Below are positions 27,077 through 35,667 of a DNA stretch of 51,735 nt, one piece after another. Source of the DNA: Bacteroidota bacterium (GTDB taxonomy: Bacteria > Bacteroidota > Bacteroidia > Chitinophagales > JADIYW01); assembly GCA_028288625.1 (NCBI GenBank), contig JAQBNI010000161.1, forward strand, positions 1 through 51,735, written 5' to 3'. A program made the position numbers and the translations under genes. The number at the start of each line of letters is the position of its first letter. The first letter of the stretch is position 1. The notes under the pieces were generated by a model. The model saw only the letters and a list, made by a program, of their open reading frames with translations. It ran no database searches and was not told where the DNA came from.

Positions 27077-28132
27077 TCAATTCTTCATACACCGAACGGA
27101 ATATCCGTTCTGTTTTACAGCGTCATTGCTGACATTGATAATAATATTATTATTCACATAACAGTATGCAGCAAAATAAAAATAACCGTGATACGGATCT
27201 GTAGAAGACCAAAAATTTGCTTCAAATCCCAAATAAAGATCCTGGCTATCTAATTGCCTCATTCCACCAGGAAGAGCTGAAAAACCACTGGAATTGGTAT
27301 TGGTTACGTTTGGTGATGGATACCATAATGATGAAGTATCTTTTATTTTTTCACCTTGATAATCGCCTCCCAAATAATTAACCAGTGTTATCCATTCAGA
27401 ATCGGAAGGAACATGCCATCCATCCGGACACAATTTCCCTGTATTTACAGCAAACCAATTATACAATTTACCATAAATTGAATTGTTGGCTATATCATTA
27501 TTATAATATGCATAAGCACCGGCAGCTATGCTGTCTCTCCACTGTAAACTGTCCAAACCGGTTGTAATATTTGTACCATCATTGTAATGGGCTGTCTTCA
27601 AATTTTCTTTTGTCCAGCACTGTGTGCCGATGGTTACTACATTATATACATTTCCGTCTACATCTGAAACCGTTGGGTCACATGTTGCAATACTCACGGT
27701 TGTAAAACTGATTTGGTTTCCATAACTCACACCCATATCATTATATGCAAATGCCCGCGCATAATAAGTAGTCCCGCTAATTAAATCTGACAAAGTAACA
27801 GCAAATGTCCCTATACCTGTTCCCGTATTAATTGTAGTATGATCAATAATTGTAGGATTTGGATTTGTGCTGTAGCAAACTCCTTTTTGTATTATTGTTG
27901 ATCCACCATCATCCGTTATTTTACCACCTGTAGTACAACGGGTTAATGTAATATTACTGGCTGTCGTGGTAGTTAAAACAGGTGCATAAAGTAAAGAGGA
28001 GTAAGTTACACTATCTATATCTGTAAGAGGAATGTGTAATACATTTCCATCGTGTTTAAAAATATTCATATTAGACTGACTGAAACCCAATGTTACAATC
28101 ATCATTATTGCAAGTGTAATTATTTTATTCAT
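27077..28132 (-). CDS. Fibrobacter succinogenes major paralogous domain protein
   Basis: This 351-residue exported protein uses the ATG at 28132, because a signal peptide ('MNKIITLAIMMIVTLGFSQ') starts there; the longer reading frame to 28186 would overlap the upstream gene and bury the signal. Residues about 25-45 contain the 'HDGNVLHIPLTDIDSVTY' element. Residues 55-145 are a fibronectin-like domain of the 'GTTYYARAFAYNDMGVSYG' type. From about 150 to the end is a Fib_succ_major domain ('DVDGNVYNVVTIGTQCWTKENL', quoted in part; 'CPDGWHVPSDSEW', 'GYSVRCMKN' end). Such proteins are secreted or surface-exposed with unknown function. It lies 7 bp downstream of a T9SS-tail protein gene. Confidence 0.9.
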   Translation of the reverse strand: MNKIITLAIMMIVTLGFSQSNMNIFKHDGNVLHIPLTDIDSVTYSSLLYAPVLTTTTASNITLTRCTTGGKITDDGGSTIIQKGVCYSTNPNPTIIDHTTINTGTGIGTFAVTLSDLISGTTYYARAFAYNDMGVSYGNQISFTTVSIATCDPTVSDVDGNVYNVVTIGTQCWTKENLKTAHYNDGTNITTGLDSLQWRDSIAAGAYAYYNNDIANNSIYGKLYNWFAVNTGKLCPDGWHVPSDSEWITLVNYLGGDYQGEKIKDTSSLWYPSPNVTNTNSSGFSALPGGMRQLDSQDLYLGFEANFWSSTDPYHGYFYFAAYCYVNNNIIINVSNDAVKQNGYSVRCMKN

Positions 28133-28139
28133 GGGGATT

Positions 28140-28670
28140 TTATTTATTGATGATTGTAATTTTTCGGGAAATGGTTTCTTTACCAATAGTCATAGAACAG
28201 ATATAAGAACCTGCAGAAACTGCTGCGCCTGAATCATTATTTCCATCCCAATTCATCATATAGCTACCCGGCAAAGAATTATTTTGAATAAGTTGTTTTA
28301 CACGGTTACCGCTGATATCCCAAATTTCAAAAACCACTTTTACAGGATCTGTTAAAGTATAATTAATAGTAACTGAACGGTTACTTGGATTAGGATAGAT
28401 CTTAATCTCAGGATTCTTGCTAAGAACAGGTTGAAGTATTGTTGCCAGGTTATAATTATAATGCCCGATATCATTTACATCCCAGGATATTACTGAACCA
28501 TCGCGCTTATTCAAATGCATTGTACTGCCTGTGAAAGTGATAGATCGTACTTCCGAAACTGGATAAACTCCCTGGGTTCCGTCTTTAAAATTGAAATAGA
28601 TATTTTCCGCAGATGCATTTAATATTCCAAAGAATAAAATACTAAAAAAAAGACTCTTTATATTTTTCAT
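28140..28670 (-). CDS. Small exported protein with FlgD-like/T9SS sorting domain
   Basis: This 176-residue protein has a signal peptide ending near 'ASAEN'. Residues 20-75 carry the same 'FKDGTQGVYPVSEVRSITF' type of element seen in the downstream gene. Residues about 90-176 are a FlgD-Ig-like/T9SS type A tail ('KIYPNPSNRSVTINY', 'WDGNNDSGAAVSAGSYI'). It is probably co-transcribed with the Fib_succ_major gene 7 bp downstream. A near-consensus promoter (TTG-N20-TATATTTA on the minus strand) can be seen in the 158-bp upstream spacer. Confidence 0.82.
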   Translation of the reverse strand: MKNIKSLFFSILFFGILNASAENIYFNFKDGTQGVYPVSEVRSITFTGSTMHLNKRDGSVISWDVNDIGHYNYNLATILQPVLSKNPEIKIYPNPSNRSVTINYTLTDPVKVVFEIWDISGNRVKQLIQNNSLPGSYMMNWDGNNDSGAAVSAGSYICSMTIGKETISRKITIINK

Positions 28671-28828
28671 AACCGGCTTTTTATTGACTATAATAAAATA
28701 TATTTATAAATATATAGATTAAATTGTATTTCACCAAGCAAATTCTCATTTTGAGGCTGGGTGTTTATAACTACTGGTCACACAATATTCATCATTTATC
28801 ATTCAACATTATTTTCTATTTTTACCGC

Positions 28829-30379
28829 ATGACGCATCAACAAAAACTGGAACTGCTCGAGAAGAAAAAACAGGAAGCGCTGCTCGGCGGCGGACAAAAA
28901 CGCATCGATGAGCAACACAAAAAAGGAAAGCTCACCGCGCGCGAACGCCTTGATCTCTTACTTGATGCAGGCAGCTTTGAAGAAATGGGCATGCTCGTTA
29001 CACACCGCGCTACCGATTTCGGAATGGATAAAGAAAAATATTCAGGTGATGGCGTCGTCACCGGATTCGGCACTATTCATGGCAGACTGGTTTATGTTTT
29101 CTCACAGGATTTTACAGTATTCGGCGGTTCGCTTTCAGAAACACATGCGGAAAAGATCTGCAAGATCATGGATCTCGCTGCAAAGACAGGCGCACCCGTT
29201 ATAGGCTTGAACGATTCAGGCGGCGCGCGCATCCAGGAAGGTGTGGTTTCCCTCGGGGGCTACGCAGATATCTTTCACCGCAACGTGCAATTCTCCGGCG
29301 TGGTGCCGCAGATCTCTGCGGTAATGGGACCCTGTGCCGGCGGTGCAGTGTACTCACCGGCTATGACCGATTTTACACTCATGGTAGAACTTACTTCCTA
29401 TATGTTTGTCACCGGACCCAGCGTGGTAAAAACGGTTACGCATGAAGAAGTAACGTCTGAAGAATTAGGCGGCGCAATGACGCATGCTACAAAAAGCGGC
29501 GTCACACATTTTACCGCGAAGAATGAAGTGGAATGTATAGAGCAGATAAAAAAATTACTGAGCTATATGCCTCAGAATTGTGAAGAGAATGCTCCCAATT
29601 ATCCTTACGAAACAAACGGTTCGGAAATGCGGGAGGAGCTGAAAACATTGCTGCCCGTAAATCCCAACCAGCCTTACGATATGCGCGATGTGATTTCAAA
29701 AACAACGGATGAAAATTCTTTCTTTGAAGTGCATAAAAATTTTGCAGAAAATATTGTCGTCGGGTTTGCGAGGATAGCGGGAAGAAGCATCGGCATTGTT
29801 GCAAACCAGCCGGCTTATCTCGCAGGAGTGCTCGATATAAATTCGTCAAGGAAGGGGGCGAGGTTCACGCGTTTTTGCGATGCCTTTAATATTCCGTTAT
29901 TAGTACTGGTTGATGTTCCCGGTTTCTTGCCCGGCACCGATCAGGAATGGAACGGAATTATTGTAAATGGCGCCAAGCTTTTGTATGCGCTCAGTGAAGC
30001 GACGGTTCCCAAAGTGACTGTGATCACTCGTAAAGCCTATGGTGGAGCTTATGACGTGATGAATTCAAAACACATTGGAGCGGATATGAATTACGCATGG
30101 CCTACGGCAGAGATTGCAGTGATGGGTCCGAAAGGCGCTGCTGAAATTATATTTAAAAACGAAATAAAGAAAGCCGCTGATCACGCACAAAAATTAAAAG
30201 AAAAAAGTGATGAATACACGGACATGTTTGCAAATCCGTACCGTGCGGCTGACCGTGGTTTTATTGATGAAGTGATCAAGCCGGAAGAGACGCGGATCAA
30301 GCTGATCAAGGCTTTTCGCATGCTCGAAAATAAGGTCGTACAATCTCCGAAAAAGAAACACGGAAATATCCCGTTGTAA
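28829..30379 (+). CDS. pccB: Acyl-CoA carboxylase carboxyltransferase (beta) subunit, propionyl-CoA type
   Basis: This 516-residue biotin-dependent carboxyltransferase moves CO2 from carboxybiotin to an acyl-CoA, most likely propionyl-CoA. The start at 28829 ('[10 protein letters not shown]') is chosen because the 35 codons before it are A/T-rich and do not resemble the family. Typical blocks are '[13 protein letters not shown]', '[12 protein letters not shown]', '[17 protein letters not shown]', '[14 protein letters not shown]', '[17 protein letters not shown]' and '[14 protein letters not shown]'. The biotin carboxylase/biotin carrier subunit is not encoded nearby. It is cytoplasmic and forms a single-gene unit ending in a strong hairpin. 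Confidence 0.93.
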   Translation: MTHQQKLELLEKKKQEALLGGGQKRIDEQHKKGKLTARERLDLLLDAGSFEEMGMLVTHRATDFGMDKEKYSGDGVVTGFGTIHGRLVYVFSQDFTVFGGSLSETHAEKICKIMDLAAKTGAPVIGLNDSGGARIQEGVVSLGGYADIFHRNVQFSGVVPQISAVMGPCAGGAVYSPAMTDFTLMVELTSYMFVTGPSVVKTVTHEEVTSEELGGAMTHATKSGVTHFTAKNEVECIEQIKKLLSYMPQNCEENAPNYPYETNGSEMREELKTLLPVNPNQPYDMRDVISKTTDENSFFEVHKNFAENIVVGFARIAGRSIGIVANQPAYLAGVLDINSSRKGARFTRFCDAFNIPLLVLVDVPGFLPGTDQEWNGIIVNGAKLLYALSEATVPKVTVITRKAYGGAYDVMNSKHIGADMNYAWPTAEIAVMGPKGAAEIIFKNEIKKAADHAQKLKEKSDEYTDMFANPYRAADRGFIDEVIKPEETRIKLIKAFRMLENKVVQSPKKKHGNIPL

Positions 30380-30384
30380 CAAAC

Positions 30385-30439
30385 AATTTAAACACATACC
30401 GGTTAAGATAACTATGTATTTATGTGTTTAAATTTTTCT
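30385..30439 (+). terminator. Terminator after the carboxylase gene
   Basis: AATTTAAACACATA (30385-30398) pairs perfectly with TATGTGTTTAAATT (30421-30434) across a 22-nt loop and runs into five T. The stem is A/T-rich but 14 bp long, and starts 5 bp after the pccB stop. Confidence 0.7.
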
Positions 30440-30489
30440 ATTCAATTTTAATCGTATTTCTACCAAATATTAGTGAATCTCTATAATTA

Positions 30490-30520
30490 TTTGTGGTTTC
30501 ATTTAAAACATTTAATTTTG
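30490..30520 (+). promoter_or_regulatory. Promoter of the PhoD-like gene (TTTG-N19-TAATTTTG)
   Basis: TTTG at 30490-30493 and TAATTTTG at 30513-30520 with 19 bp between match the Bacteroidota consensus exactly. The predicted transcription start falls just before the first ATG at 30536, which supports the downstream ATG at 30581 as the real start. Confidence 0.75.
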
Positions 30521-30580
30521 TCAAAATTTTAAAAAATGAAATCAAACATTTACGAACTCAAAATCTCAAAAATAAAGGTA

Positions 30581-31627
30581 ATGAAAAAGATATTTATTGT
30601 TCTTTTCATATCAGGAATTGTCAGTGCATGCATTCCTACGGGTGGTCCCGCACCAACGATAAAACCAAATGATACGAGTAAAAACTTAACGCATATCGCA
30701 ATCGGTTCGTGCTGCAATCAGTTGCTGAATATGTCGATCTTCAAAGCGATTAAAAATCGAAATCCGGATCTGTATATTGCTATGGGAGATAATATTTATT
30801 CCGACAATATTCTGAACGGAGATTTCGCAACCTTTCTGCAATCACAGTATGACCTGCTGAATGCCAACTACGATTTTAAAACTTTAAGAGCAAATATTCC
30901 GTGCATCGCAACCTGGGACGATCATGATTACGGACAAAATAATGCAGGCGCGGAATTTCCATACAAGCTGATCTCTAAAAATAAATTTCTTACTTTCTGG
31001 AATGATCCGTCAACAAGTGACAGAAGAACGCATGATGGTGTTTACACTTCCTATATTTACGGAGATGCTTCGCATAAGGTACAGATCATTATTCTGGATT
31101 GCAGGAATTTCCTCAACGTGATCAGCGGCGAACCGATCTCGGCTACTTCAGATACATCAAAAACAATTTTAGGCGCTACGCAATGGGCCTGGCTTCAGCA
31201 GGAGCTTCAAAAACCTGCGGCTGTCCGCATCGTGGTTTCCAGCACACAAATGTGCACAGAACACAATTTCTGGGAAGCCTGGGCAAATTATCCACATGAA
31301 ATTGAAAGATTCTTCAAGACGGTAAAAGACGCAAATGCAGAGCACCTTTTCGTGATCAGCGGAGATGTGCACTATGCTGAATTCAGCAAGAGAACTAAGG
31401 CTGGTCAGTATCCTATTTACGACTTTACTTCCAGCGGGTTAACACATACTGAAAATTCTCCGGCTGCAAATCAATACAGGCTGGGTACTGCTTATCCGGC
31501 ATTAAATTTTGGCATGATCAATATCGACTGGACAGCAAATCCGATCACTATTACCTGGGAAGCTTGCGGTACTGATGGTGCTGCTCACAGAACACAGGTG
31601 ATATCACTTGACGAATTAGAATTCTGA
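30581..31627 (+). CDS. PhoD-like alkaline phosphatase/phosphodiesterase lipoprotein
   Basis: This 348-residue protein is read from the ATG at 30581, where a lipoprotein signal peptide begins (lipobox 'VSAC', Cys17); the ATG at 30536 would add 15 charged residues ahead of it. Metal-site motifs of the PhoD metallophosphatase group are visible: 'IAIGSCCNQ', 'MGDNIYSD', 'TWDDHDYGQNNAG', 'LDCRNF' and 'ISGDVHYAEFS'. It would be anchored in an envelope membrane and cleave phosphate esters or diesters, probably with Ca/Fe. It is the only gene of its unit. Confidence 0.87.
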   Translation: MKKIFIVLFISGIVSACIPTGGPAPTIKPNDTSKNLTHIAIGSCCNQLLNMSIFKAIKNRNPDLYIAMGDNIYSDNILNGDFATFLQSQYDLLNANYDFKTLRANIPCIATWDDHDYGQNNAGAEFPYKLISKNKFLTFWNDPSTSDRRTHDGVYTSYIYGDASHKVQIIILDCRNFLNVISGEPISATSDTSKTILGATQWAWLQQELQKPAAVRIVVSSTQMCTEHNFWEAWANYPHEIERFFKTVKDANAEHLFVISGDVHYAEFSKRTKAGQYPIYDFTSSGLTHTENSPAANQYRLGTAYPALNFGMINIDWTANPITITWEACGTDGAAHRTQVISLDELEF

Positions 31628-31682
31628 TTTGATCATCCAGTCATACGAGTAATAAGCTGTTTATAAGAGCAGTTGCACTTTC

Positions 31683-31712
31683 TTTGATTTAATCAGATTA
31701 ATTGTACATTTG
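31683..31712 (+). promoter_or_regulatory. Promoter of the M42 peptidase gene (TTTG-N18-TACATTTG)
   Basis: TTTG at 31683-31686 and TACATTTG at 31705-31712, 18 bp apart, match the Bacteroidota consensus. The ATG lies 84 bp downstream of the -7 box. Confidence 0.7.
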
Positions 31713-31795
31713 AGAATATTATATTCTTATTCTACACGCTCTCATTCCTTTAAACAAAATCAGCTTATTTCCTTTTATATCAAATAACCTAAAAA

Positions 31796-32878
31796 ATGAA
31801 ATATTCAATTGACAAAAAAGCCGAAGAATTTCTCTTTCAATATCTGAACAATGCTTCGCCTACGGGTTTCGAAGCGGAAGGACAAAAACTCTGGCTGAAT
31901 TATATCAAACCCTATATCGATGAATATCATGTAGATCATTACGGAACTGTTTATGGGGTAATAAATCCCAAAGCAGAATTTAAAGTGGTGATCGAAGCGC
32001 ATGCCGATGAAATTTCATGGTTCGTTAGTTATATCAGCGATGACGGTATGATCAGTGTGATCCGCAACGGCGGAAGCGACCATATGATCGCACCTTCAAA
32101 GCGTGTAAATATTCATACGAAGAAAGGAATTGTAAAAGGAGTTTTCGGATGGCCTGCAATTCACCTGAGAGACCTCGGAAAAGACACGGCACCTTCTCTT
32201 AAAAATATTACGATCGATGTTGGCGCAGCGAACAAAAAAGAAGTGGAAGGAATGGGCGTTCATGTTGGAACGGTGATTACCTATGAAGATGAATTAATGG
32301 TGTTGAATAAAAAATATTACACCGGCAGGGCTTTGGATAACAGGGTAGGAGGTTTTATGATCGCGGAAATTGCACGCTTGTTAAAGGATACCAAAACAAT
32401 CCTTCCTTTTGGTTTATATATCTGTAATTCTGTTCAGGAAGAAGTTGGATTAAGAGGAGCGGAGATGATCGTAAGAAAAATAAATCCGAATATCGCAATC
32501 ATTACCGATGTATGTCACGACACGACAACACCGATGATTGACAAAAAAGAACACGGTGATTTTAAATGCGGGAAAGGACCTGTGGTTACTTACGCGCCCG
32601 CAGTGCACGGCATCATCAGGGAGCTGATCATTAGCACTGCGGAAAAAGAAAAAATAGCTATCCAGCGCGATGCAGCCAGCCGTGTTACCGGAACAGATAC
32701 GGATGCCTTCGCATATATTGGCGGCGGTGTGCCAAGCGCCCTGATTTCACTGCCGTTGAAGTACATGCACACTACAGTGGAAACTGTTGCAAAATCGGAT
32801 GTGGAGAATGTCATTAAGCTGATATTCGAAACACTGAAAAGGATCACGCCGAAGATAAAACTGAAGTATCTGAGTTGA
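31796..32878 (+). CDS. M42-family metallopeptidase (aminopeptidase)
   Basis: This 360-residue protein is a cytoplasmic, probably self-compartmentalising, di-metal aminopeptidase of family M42 (glutamyl aminopeptidase/'endoglucanase M' type). Metal ligands and catalytic residues are visible: His69 and Asp71 ('AHADEIS'), Asp181 ('ALDNRVGG'), Glu215/216 ('QEEVGLRG'), Asp238 ('ITDVCHDTTTP') and a late His in 'YMHTTVE'. No signal peptide is present. It probably trims peptides released by larger proteases. It stands alone with its own promoter. Confidence 0.93.
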   Translation: MKYSIDKKAEEFLFQYLNNASPTGFEAEGQKLWLNYIKPYIDEYHVDHYGTVYGVINPKAEFKVVIEAHADEISWFVSYISDDGMISVIRNGGSDHMIAPSKRVNIHTKKGIVKGVFGWPAIHLRDLGKDTAPSLKNITIDVGAANKKEVEGMGVHVGTVITYEDELMVLNKKYYTGRALDNRVGGFMIAEIARLLKDTKTILPFGLYICNSVQEEVGLRGAEMIVRKINPNIAIITDVCHDTTTPMIDKKEHGDFKCGKGPVVTYAPAVHGIIRELIISTAEKEKIAIQRDAASRVTGTDTDAFAYIGGGVPSALISLPLKYMHTTVETVAKSDVENVIKLIFETLKRITPKIKLKYLS

Positions 32879-32882
32879 TATA

Positions 32883-32959
32883 AAGTTATTTGTTATCGGA
32901 TAACATTATTAGGAATTGCGTTAGATTTATTTCTTTCGTATACTTATAACAAATAACTT
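32883..32959. repeat. Inverted repeat in the spacer after the M42 gene
   Basis: AAGTTATTTGTTAT (32883-32896) and ATAACAAATAACTT (32946-32959) are perfect inverted copies 49 bp apart, with a smaller palindrome GTTATC-G-GATAAC at 32892-32904 inside. No T run follows, so it may be a long A/T-rich terminator structure or just a repeat. Confidence 0.45.
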
Positions 32960-33051
32960 ATAACTACCTGTAACTTTTTCCCAAACATTTCGTCTATATA
33001 ATTGTCTTATAGATACATTTCAAAATTTATTTAATTTAAAAAATTCCATTT

Positions 33052-33390
33052 ATGAAAACGAATCATTTTTTAGTTGTGATTTTTTTAATGAGCATTTTAT
33101 GTGTTGCAAATATTTCATGCAAAAAAGACAGCTCTCCCGGATCAAACGAAGTTTTTATCCAGGATAATTCTTACAATCCTTCTTCAATAACTGTAAAGTC
33201 GGGAACAACTGTAACATGGACAAACAAAGGCAGCGGACAACACACCGTTAGCAGCGACGGCTCCGGACCGTTAAACAGCGGAACCTTAAACGCAAATCAA
33301 ACCTATTCGTTTACGACAGGAACTACAGGAACATATACATATCATTGCAATTTTCATAGTGAAATGCACGGCACGCTTGTTGTTAATTAG
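33052..33390 (+). CDS. Cupredoxin (plastocyanin/amicyanin-like) lipoprotein
   Basis: This 112-residue protein has a lipoprotein signal with Cys23 ('ANISC'). The rest is a single blue-copper domain: ligand His64 ('GQHTVSS'), then Cys99, His102 and Met105 in 'YHCNFHSEMHG', the short C-x2-H-x2-M loop of amicyanin-like proteins. It should bind one type 1 copper in the periplasm or on a membrane surface and transfer electrons. No partner oxidase or dehydrogenase is adjacent, so the redox partner is unknown. Confidence 0.93.
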   Translation: MKTNHFLVVIFLMSILCVANISCKKDSSPGSNEVFIQDNSYNPSSITVKSGTTVTWTNKGSGQHTVSSDGSGPLNSGTLNANQTYSFTTGTTGTYTYHCNFHSEMHGTLVVN

Positions 33391-33416
33391 TTAGTGAGAT
33401 GATAAATTTTAAATTA

Positions 33417-33441
33417 ATGCCTTCGCTTAAAGCGATGGCAT
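33417..33441. repeat. Palindrome sharing its core with the 18513 hairpin
   Basis: ATGCCTTCGCT-TAA-AGCGATGGCAT forms an 11-bp stem with one T-T mismatch. The inner CGCTT(T)AAGCG core equals that of the palindrome at 18513-18541. It lies 26 bp after the cupredoxin stop and can serve as its terminator hairpin, although no T run follows. Confidence 0.55.
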
Positions 33442-33472
33442 CAATGTTTCATTATTTCATTAAATTCGTATC

Positions 33473-34360
33473 GTGCGGATATTAAAAATACTCATCGAAA
33501 CGAATTTGTTTGTTTCCCTTGCAGCGGTTGCTTTTTTATGGGCAAATATTTTACTGCTTGGATTTCCGCATCAGCATTTATATTTTCTCACTTTGCAGGT
33601 ATTCTTTTCCACGTGGTTTATTTACCAGGTTAGCCGTTGGATCTATTTTAAAAAAGGAGCATACACCAACACGGAAGAACTCGTAGTAAAATGGTTTGAG
33701 AAATATCCTGTACTGACCCAGTCTACCATTTTTTTATCGGGAATTCTTACTATTGTTTTTACATTTTTATTAAAATGGGAAACTATTCGTCTTCTTATTT
33801 TTATTGGGGGAATTTCCGTATTGTATCCTATACCGTTTTTAAAGCCGTTCGGAATAAAAACACGGCTAAGGGATTTTCCGTTTTTGAAAATATTTCTCAT
33901 TGCCATCGTATGGAGTGTTACTTCCGTTTTGCTTCCTGCAACAGAAGCCGGCATTAGTTTATCGGAAAGAAAAGATGTATACTTAATGCTTGCCACTCAA
34001 TTTATTTTTATACTGTTTATCACGCTTCCATTTGATATCAACGACATGGAACTGGACAAAACCACCAGTATAAAAACTATTCCCGGAGTCTTTGGATTAA
34101 AAACTTCAAAGATCATTTGTATGTTGCTGGGTATTCTTTGCGGCGCTTTGACCTTGTTTGTTTACATGCTTGAAAACTGGCGTAGCGGAATGAATATTTA
34201 TATCATGGAACGAACAATTATTTTATTATGGTTATTACTCCTGCTGTTACAATTATTTACTTTTATCAGAGCGGATAAAGTAAATAAGTGGATCATAAAA
34301 GTGGTGTATGACGGAAGCATGATCGTTTATTTTTTAATTGTTTTTTTCACTATAAAATAA
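33473..34360 (+). CDS. UbiA-like membrane protein (prenyltransferase family)
   Basis: This 295-residue protein has about eight to nine hydrophobic segments. The second aspartate motif of UbiA prenyltransferases is present as Asp188/Asp191/Asp195 ('FDINDMELDKTTSIKTIP', quoted in part), followed by 'GVFGLKTSK'. The first aspartate motif is missing: the equivalent spot reads 'YQVSRW' (51-56). I recall Bacteroidota UbiA-like proteins with a similar Y-x-x-x-R there. Function is therefore uncertain; it may bind an isoprenoid without being a standard quinone prenyltransferase. The start is GTG at 33473, the only candidate that keeps the first membrane segment. No partner gene is evident. Confidence 0.72.
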   Translation: MRILKILIETNLFVSLAAVAFLWANILLLGFPHQHLYFLTLQVFFSTWFIYQVSRWIYFKKGAYTNTEELVVKWFEKYPVLTQSTIFLSGILTIVFTFLLKWETIRLLIFIGGISVLYPIPFLKPFGIKTRLRDFPFLKIFLIAIVWSVTSVLLPATEAGISLSERKDVYLMLATQFIFILFITLPFDINDMELDKTTSIKTIPGVFGLKTSKIICMLLGILCGALTLFVYMLENWRSGMNIYIMERTIILLWLLLLLLQLFTFIRADKVNKWIIKVVYDGSMIVYFLIVFFTIK

Positions 34361-34371
34361 TGACAATGCCT

Positions 34372-34400
34372 TCCTCCTTATCAAGTGGGATAAAGGAGGA
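34372..34400 (+). terminator. Hairpin after the UbiA-like gene
   Basis: TCCTCCTTATC and GGATAAAGGAGGA form a strong imperfect stem (one bulge) around a short AAGTG loop, 12 bp after the stop. No T run follows, so termination is only probable. Confidence 0.45.
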
Positions 34401-34535
34401 TGTGTTCATCACATTATTTTTTCAAAGAGAATACAAAAGAAGAATTTCATAATAAGCCTTTATTAATTTCAATGTTATTTGTATGGTTTAATCTTAATTG
34501 ATGTAATTTGCTTCATCATATTTAAAATAAAATAA

Positions 34536-35333
34536 TTGTCAGAGTTTGGATTAATAGAAACCATTAAAGTTGTAAACGGGAGACCCGTTTTTAAGAACCT
34601 GCACGTACAGCGTTTATGCAATAGTTTAAAAGTGATCCATATAAATGAAAGTGAATATAAAGTTGAAGACAGGATATTGCGTTTACTTAAATATGAATGT
34701 ATCGGAAAGGGATTGAAAAATGTGAGGCTCCGTATTGAAGTGCAGAAAAACAGGATGCATGATTACATGCCTGATGTGGATGAATTAAAATGGAATTGTT
34801 TATTAAAGCCTCTTGAAAATTCCAAATTTGAATTGAACGCGCGGGGACTGAAATTAACTGTTCTTCCAAAACATAAAAAACAGCTGGATGCATTTTCAAA
34901 TCTTAAGCATACTGATCGTGCGATCTATGACGCTGCAATTGAACATGCCATGACAACGCGTTTCGATGACGCCATTGTGCTGAATGAAAATAATAAAGTA
35001 ACGGACACATCGATCTATAATATTTTTATGGTGAAAGACGGATCGGTTTTTACACCTCCGCTGGAAGATGGTCCGGTTGATGGGGTTTTAAGAAAATTGT
35101 TGCTCACGTTACTGCCTCAAACAAAGATCACTGAACGTTCAATAACACAGGAAGACCTGTATACTGCTGATGAGATCTTTTTAACGAATGCTATAAGAGG
35201 TATCCGGTGGGTAAATACGATAGATGACAAGCATTATACAAACTCATTTACAACAAATTTATTTACGGAATTCAGTGGTGTGATTTCAGAGCATTTCGGC
35301 GAGCACCTGATCTCTGATGCAGTAATGAAATAG
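34536..35333 (+). CDS. Class IV aminotransferase (PabC/branched-chain aminotransferase-like)
   Basis: This 265-residue PLP enzyme of fold type IV has the PLP lysine Lys124 in 'NLKHTDR' and the downstream signature around 155-180 ('VTDTSIYNIFMVKDG', 'FTPPLEDGPVDGVLR'). Position 157 is Asp where most members have Glu. 'IFLTNAIRGIRWV' near the end is typical of aminodeoxychorismate lyase-like members ('TNSxxG' equivalent). The start is a TTG right after an in-frame stop at 34533; no ATG fits and the sequence begins like the family ('FGLIETIKV'). It may act in folate synthesis (4-amino-4-deoxychorismate lyase) or as an amino acid transaminase; no pabA/B gene is adjacent to decide. Confidence 0.78.
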   Translation: MSEFGLIETIKVVNGRPVFKNLHVQRLCNSLKVIHINESEYKVEDRILRLLKYECIGKGLKNVRLRIEVQKNRMHDYMPDVDELKWNCLLKPLENSKFELNARGLKLTVLPKHKKQLDAFSNLKHTDRAIYDAAIEHAMTTRFDDAIVLNENNKVTDTSIYNIFMVKDGSVFTPPLEDGPVDGVLRKLLLTLLPQTKITERSITQEDLYTADEIFLTNAIRGIRWVNTIDDKHYTNSFTTNLFTEFSGVISEHFGEHLISDAVMK

Positions 35334-35376
35334 TTGCGGTTTATTCCTTTTCATACTTTTGATTACTCACAATAAA

Positions 35377-35466
35377 CCATTAATTTATTATTGAATTATA
35401 TCATTATTTCATTCATTTAAACGCTTACTTCACAATACATTACCCATTGATTTATTATTAAATTAT
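35377..35466 (+). repeat. 23-bp imperfect direct repeat
   Basis: Copies at 35377-35399 and 35444-35466 share CCATT[A/G]ATTTATTATT[G/A]AATTAT with two mismatches, 67 bp apart start to start. This could be a chance A/T-rich similarity or a duplicated regulatory site. Confidence 0.5.
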
Positions 35467-35530
35467 TTAACTCTTTCCTTCCTCAACACGTGTGAATAAT
35501 ATAACAACTTCATCCTTGCGTGTAACAGAT

Positions 35531-35602
35531 AATTTTGGACAGAATTATATATTGCAGTTGATTTGAATCAAAAAATGTTTTTTTCATCAAAATATTGGAC
35601 AG
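35531..35602 (+). promoter_or_regulatory. Pair of AATWTTGGACAG direct repeats
   Basis: AATTTTGGACAG at 35531-35542 and AATATTGGACAG at 35591-35602 differ at one base and are exactly 60 bp apart, 126 and 66 bp before the start codon of the giant gene. The first overlaps the TAATTTTG box. They look like paired sites for a regulator or duplicated promoter elements. Confidence 0.45.
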
Positions 35603-35667
35603 TCTGCTAAAAAAAGCCTATTTTTAATGGGATTATTATTTAGCAAGAGTCCATACAAAATCCTGGT

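Larger units (their letters stand above)
35334..35667. other. 334-bp spacer upstream of the giant T9SS gene
   Basis: No gene is seen here. The spacer is very A/T-rich and holds two pairs of direct repeats (listed separately), a TAATTTTG matching the -7 consensus at 35530-35537 without a well-placed -33 element, and no hairpin that would clearly end the upstream gene. It is the longest non-coding stretch in the window and the natural site for control of the 10-kb gene. Confidence 0.6.

Noticed and set aside
28133-28186. Longer start of the Fib_succ_major gene
   Set aside because: It overlaps the upstream gene's end and would place 18 residues before a clear signal peptide.
28724-28828. Extended N-terminus of the acyl-CoA carboxylase gene
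   Set aside because: The 35 extra residues are A/T-driven and unlike the family, which begins at the 28829 ATG.
30536-30580. Upstream ATG for the PhoD-like gene
   Set aside because: It would put 15 residues ahead of the lipoprotein signal and falls almost at the predicted transcription start.
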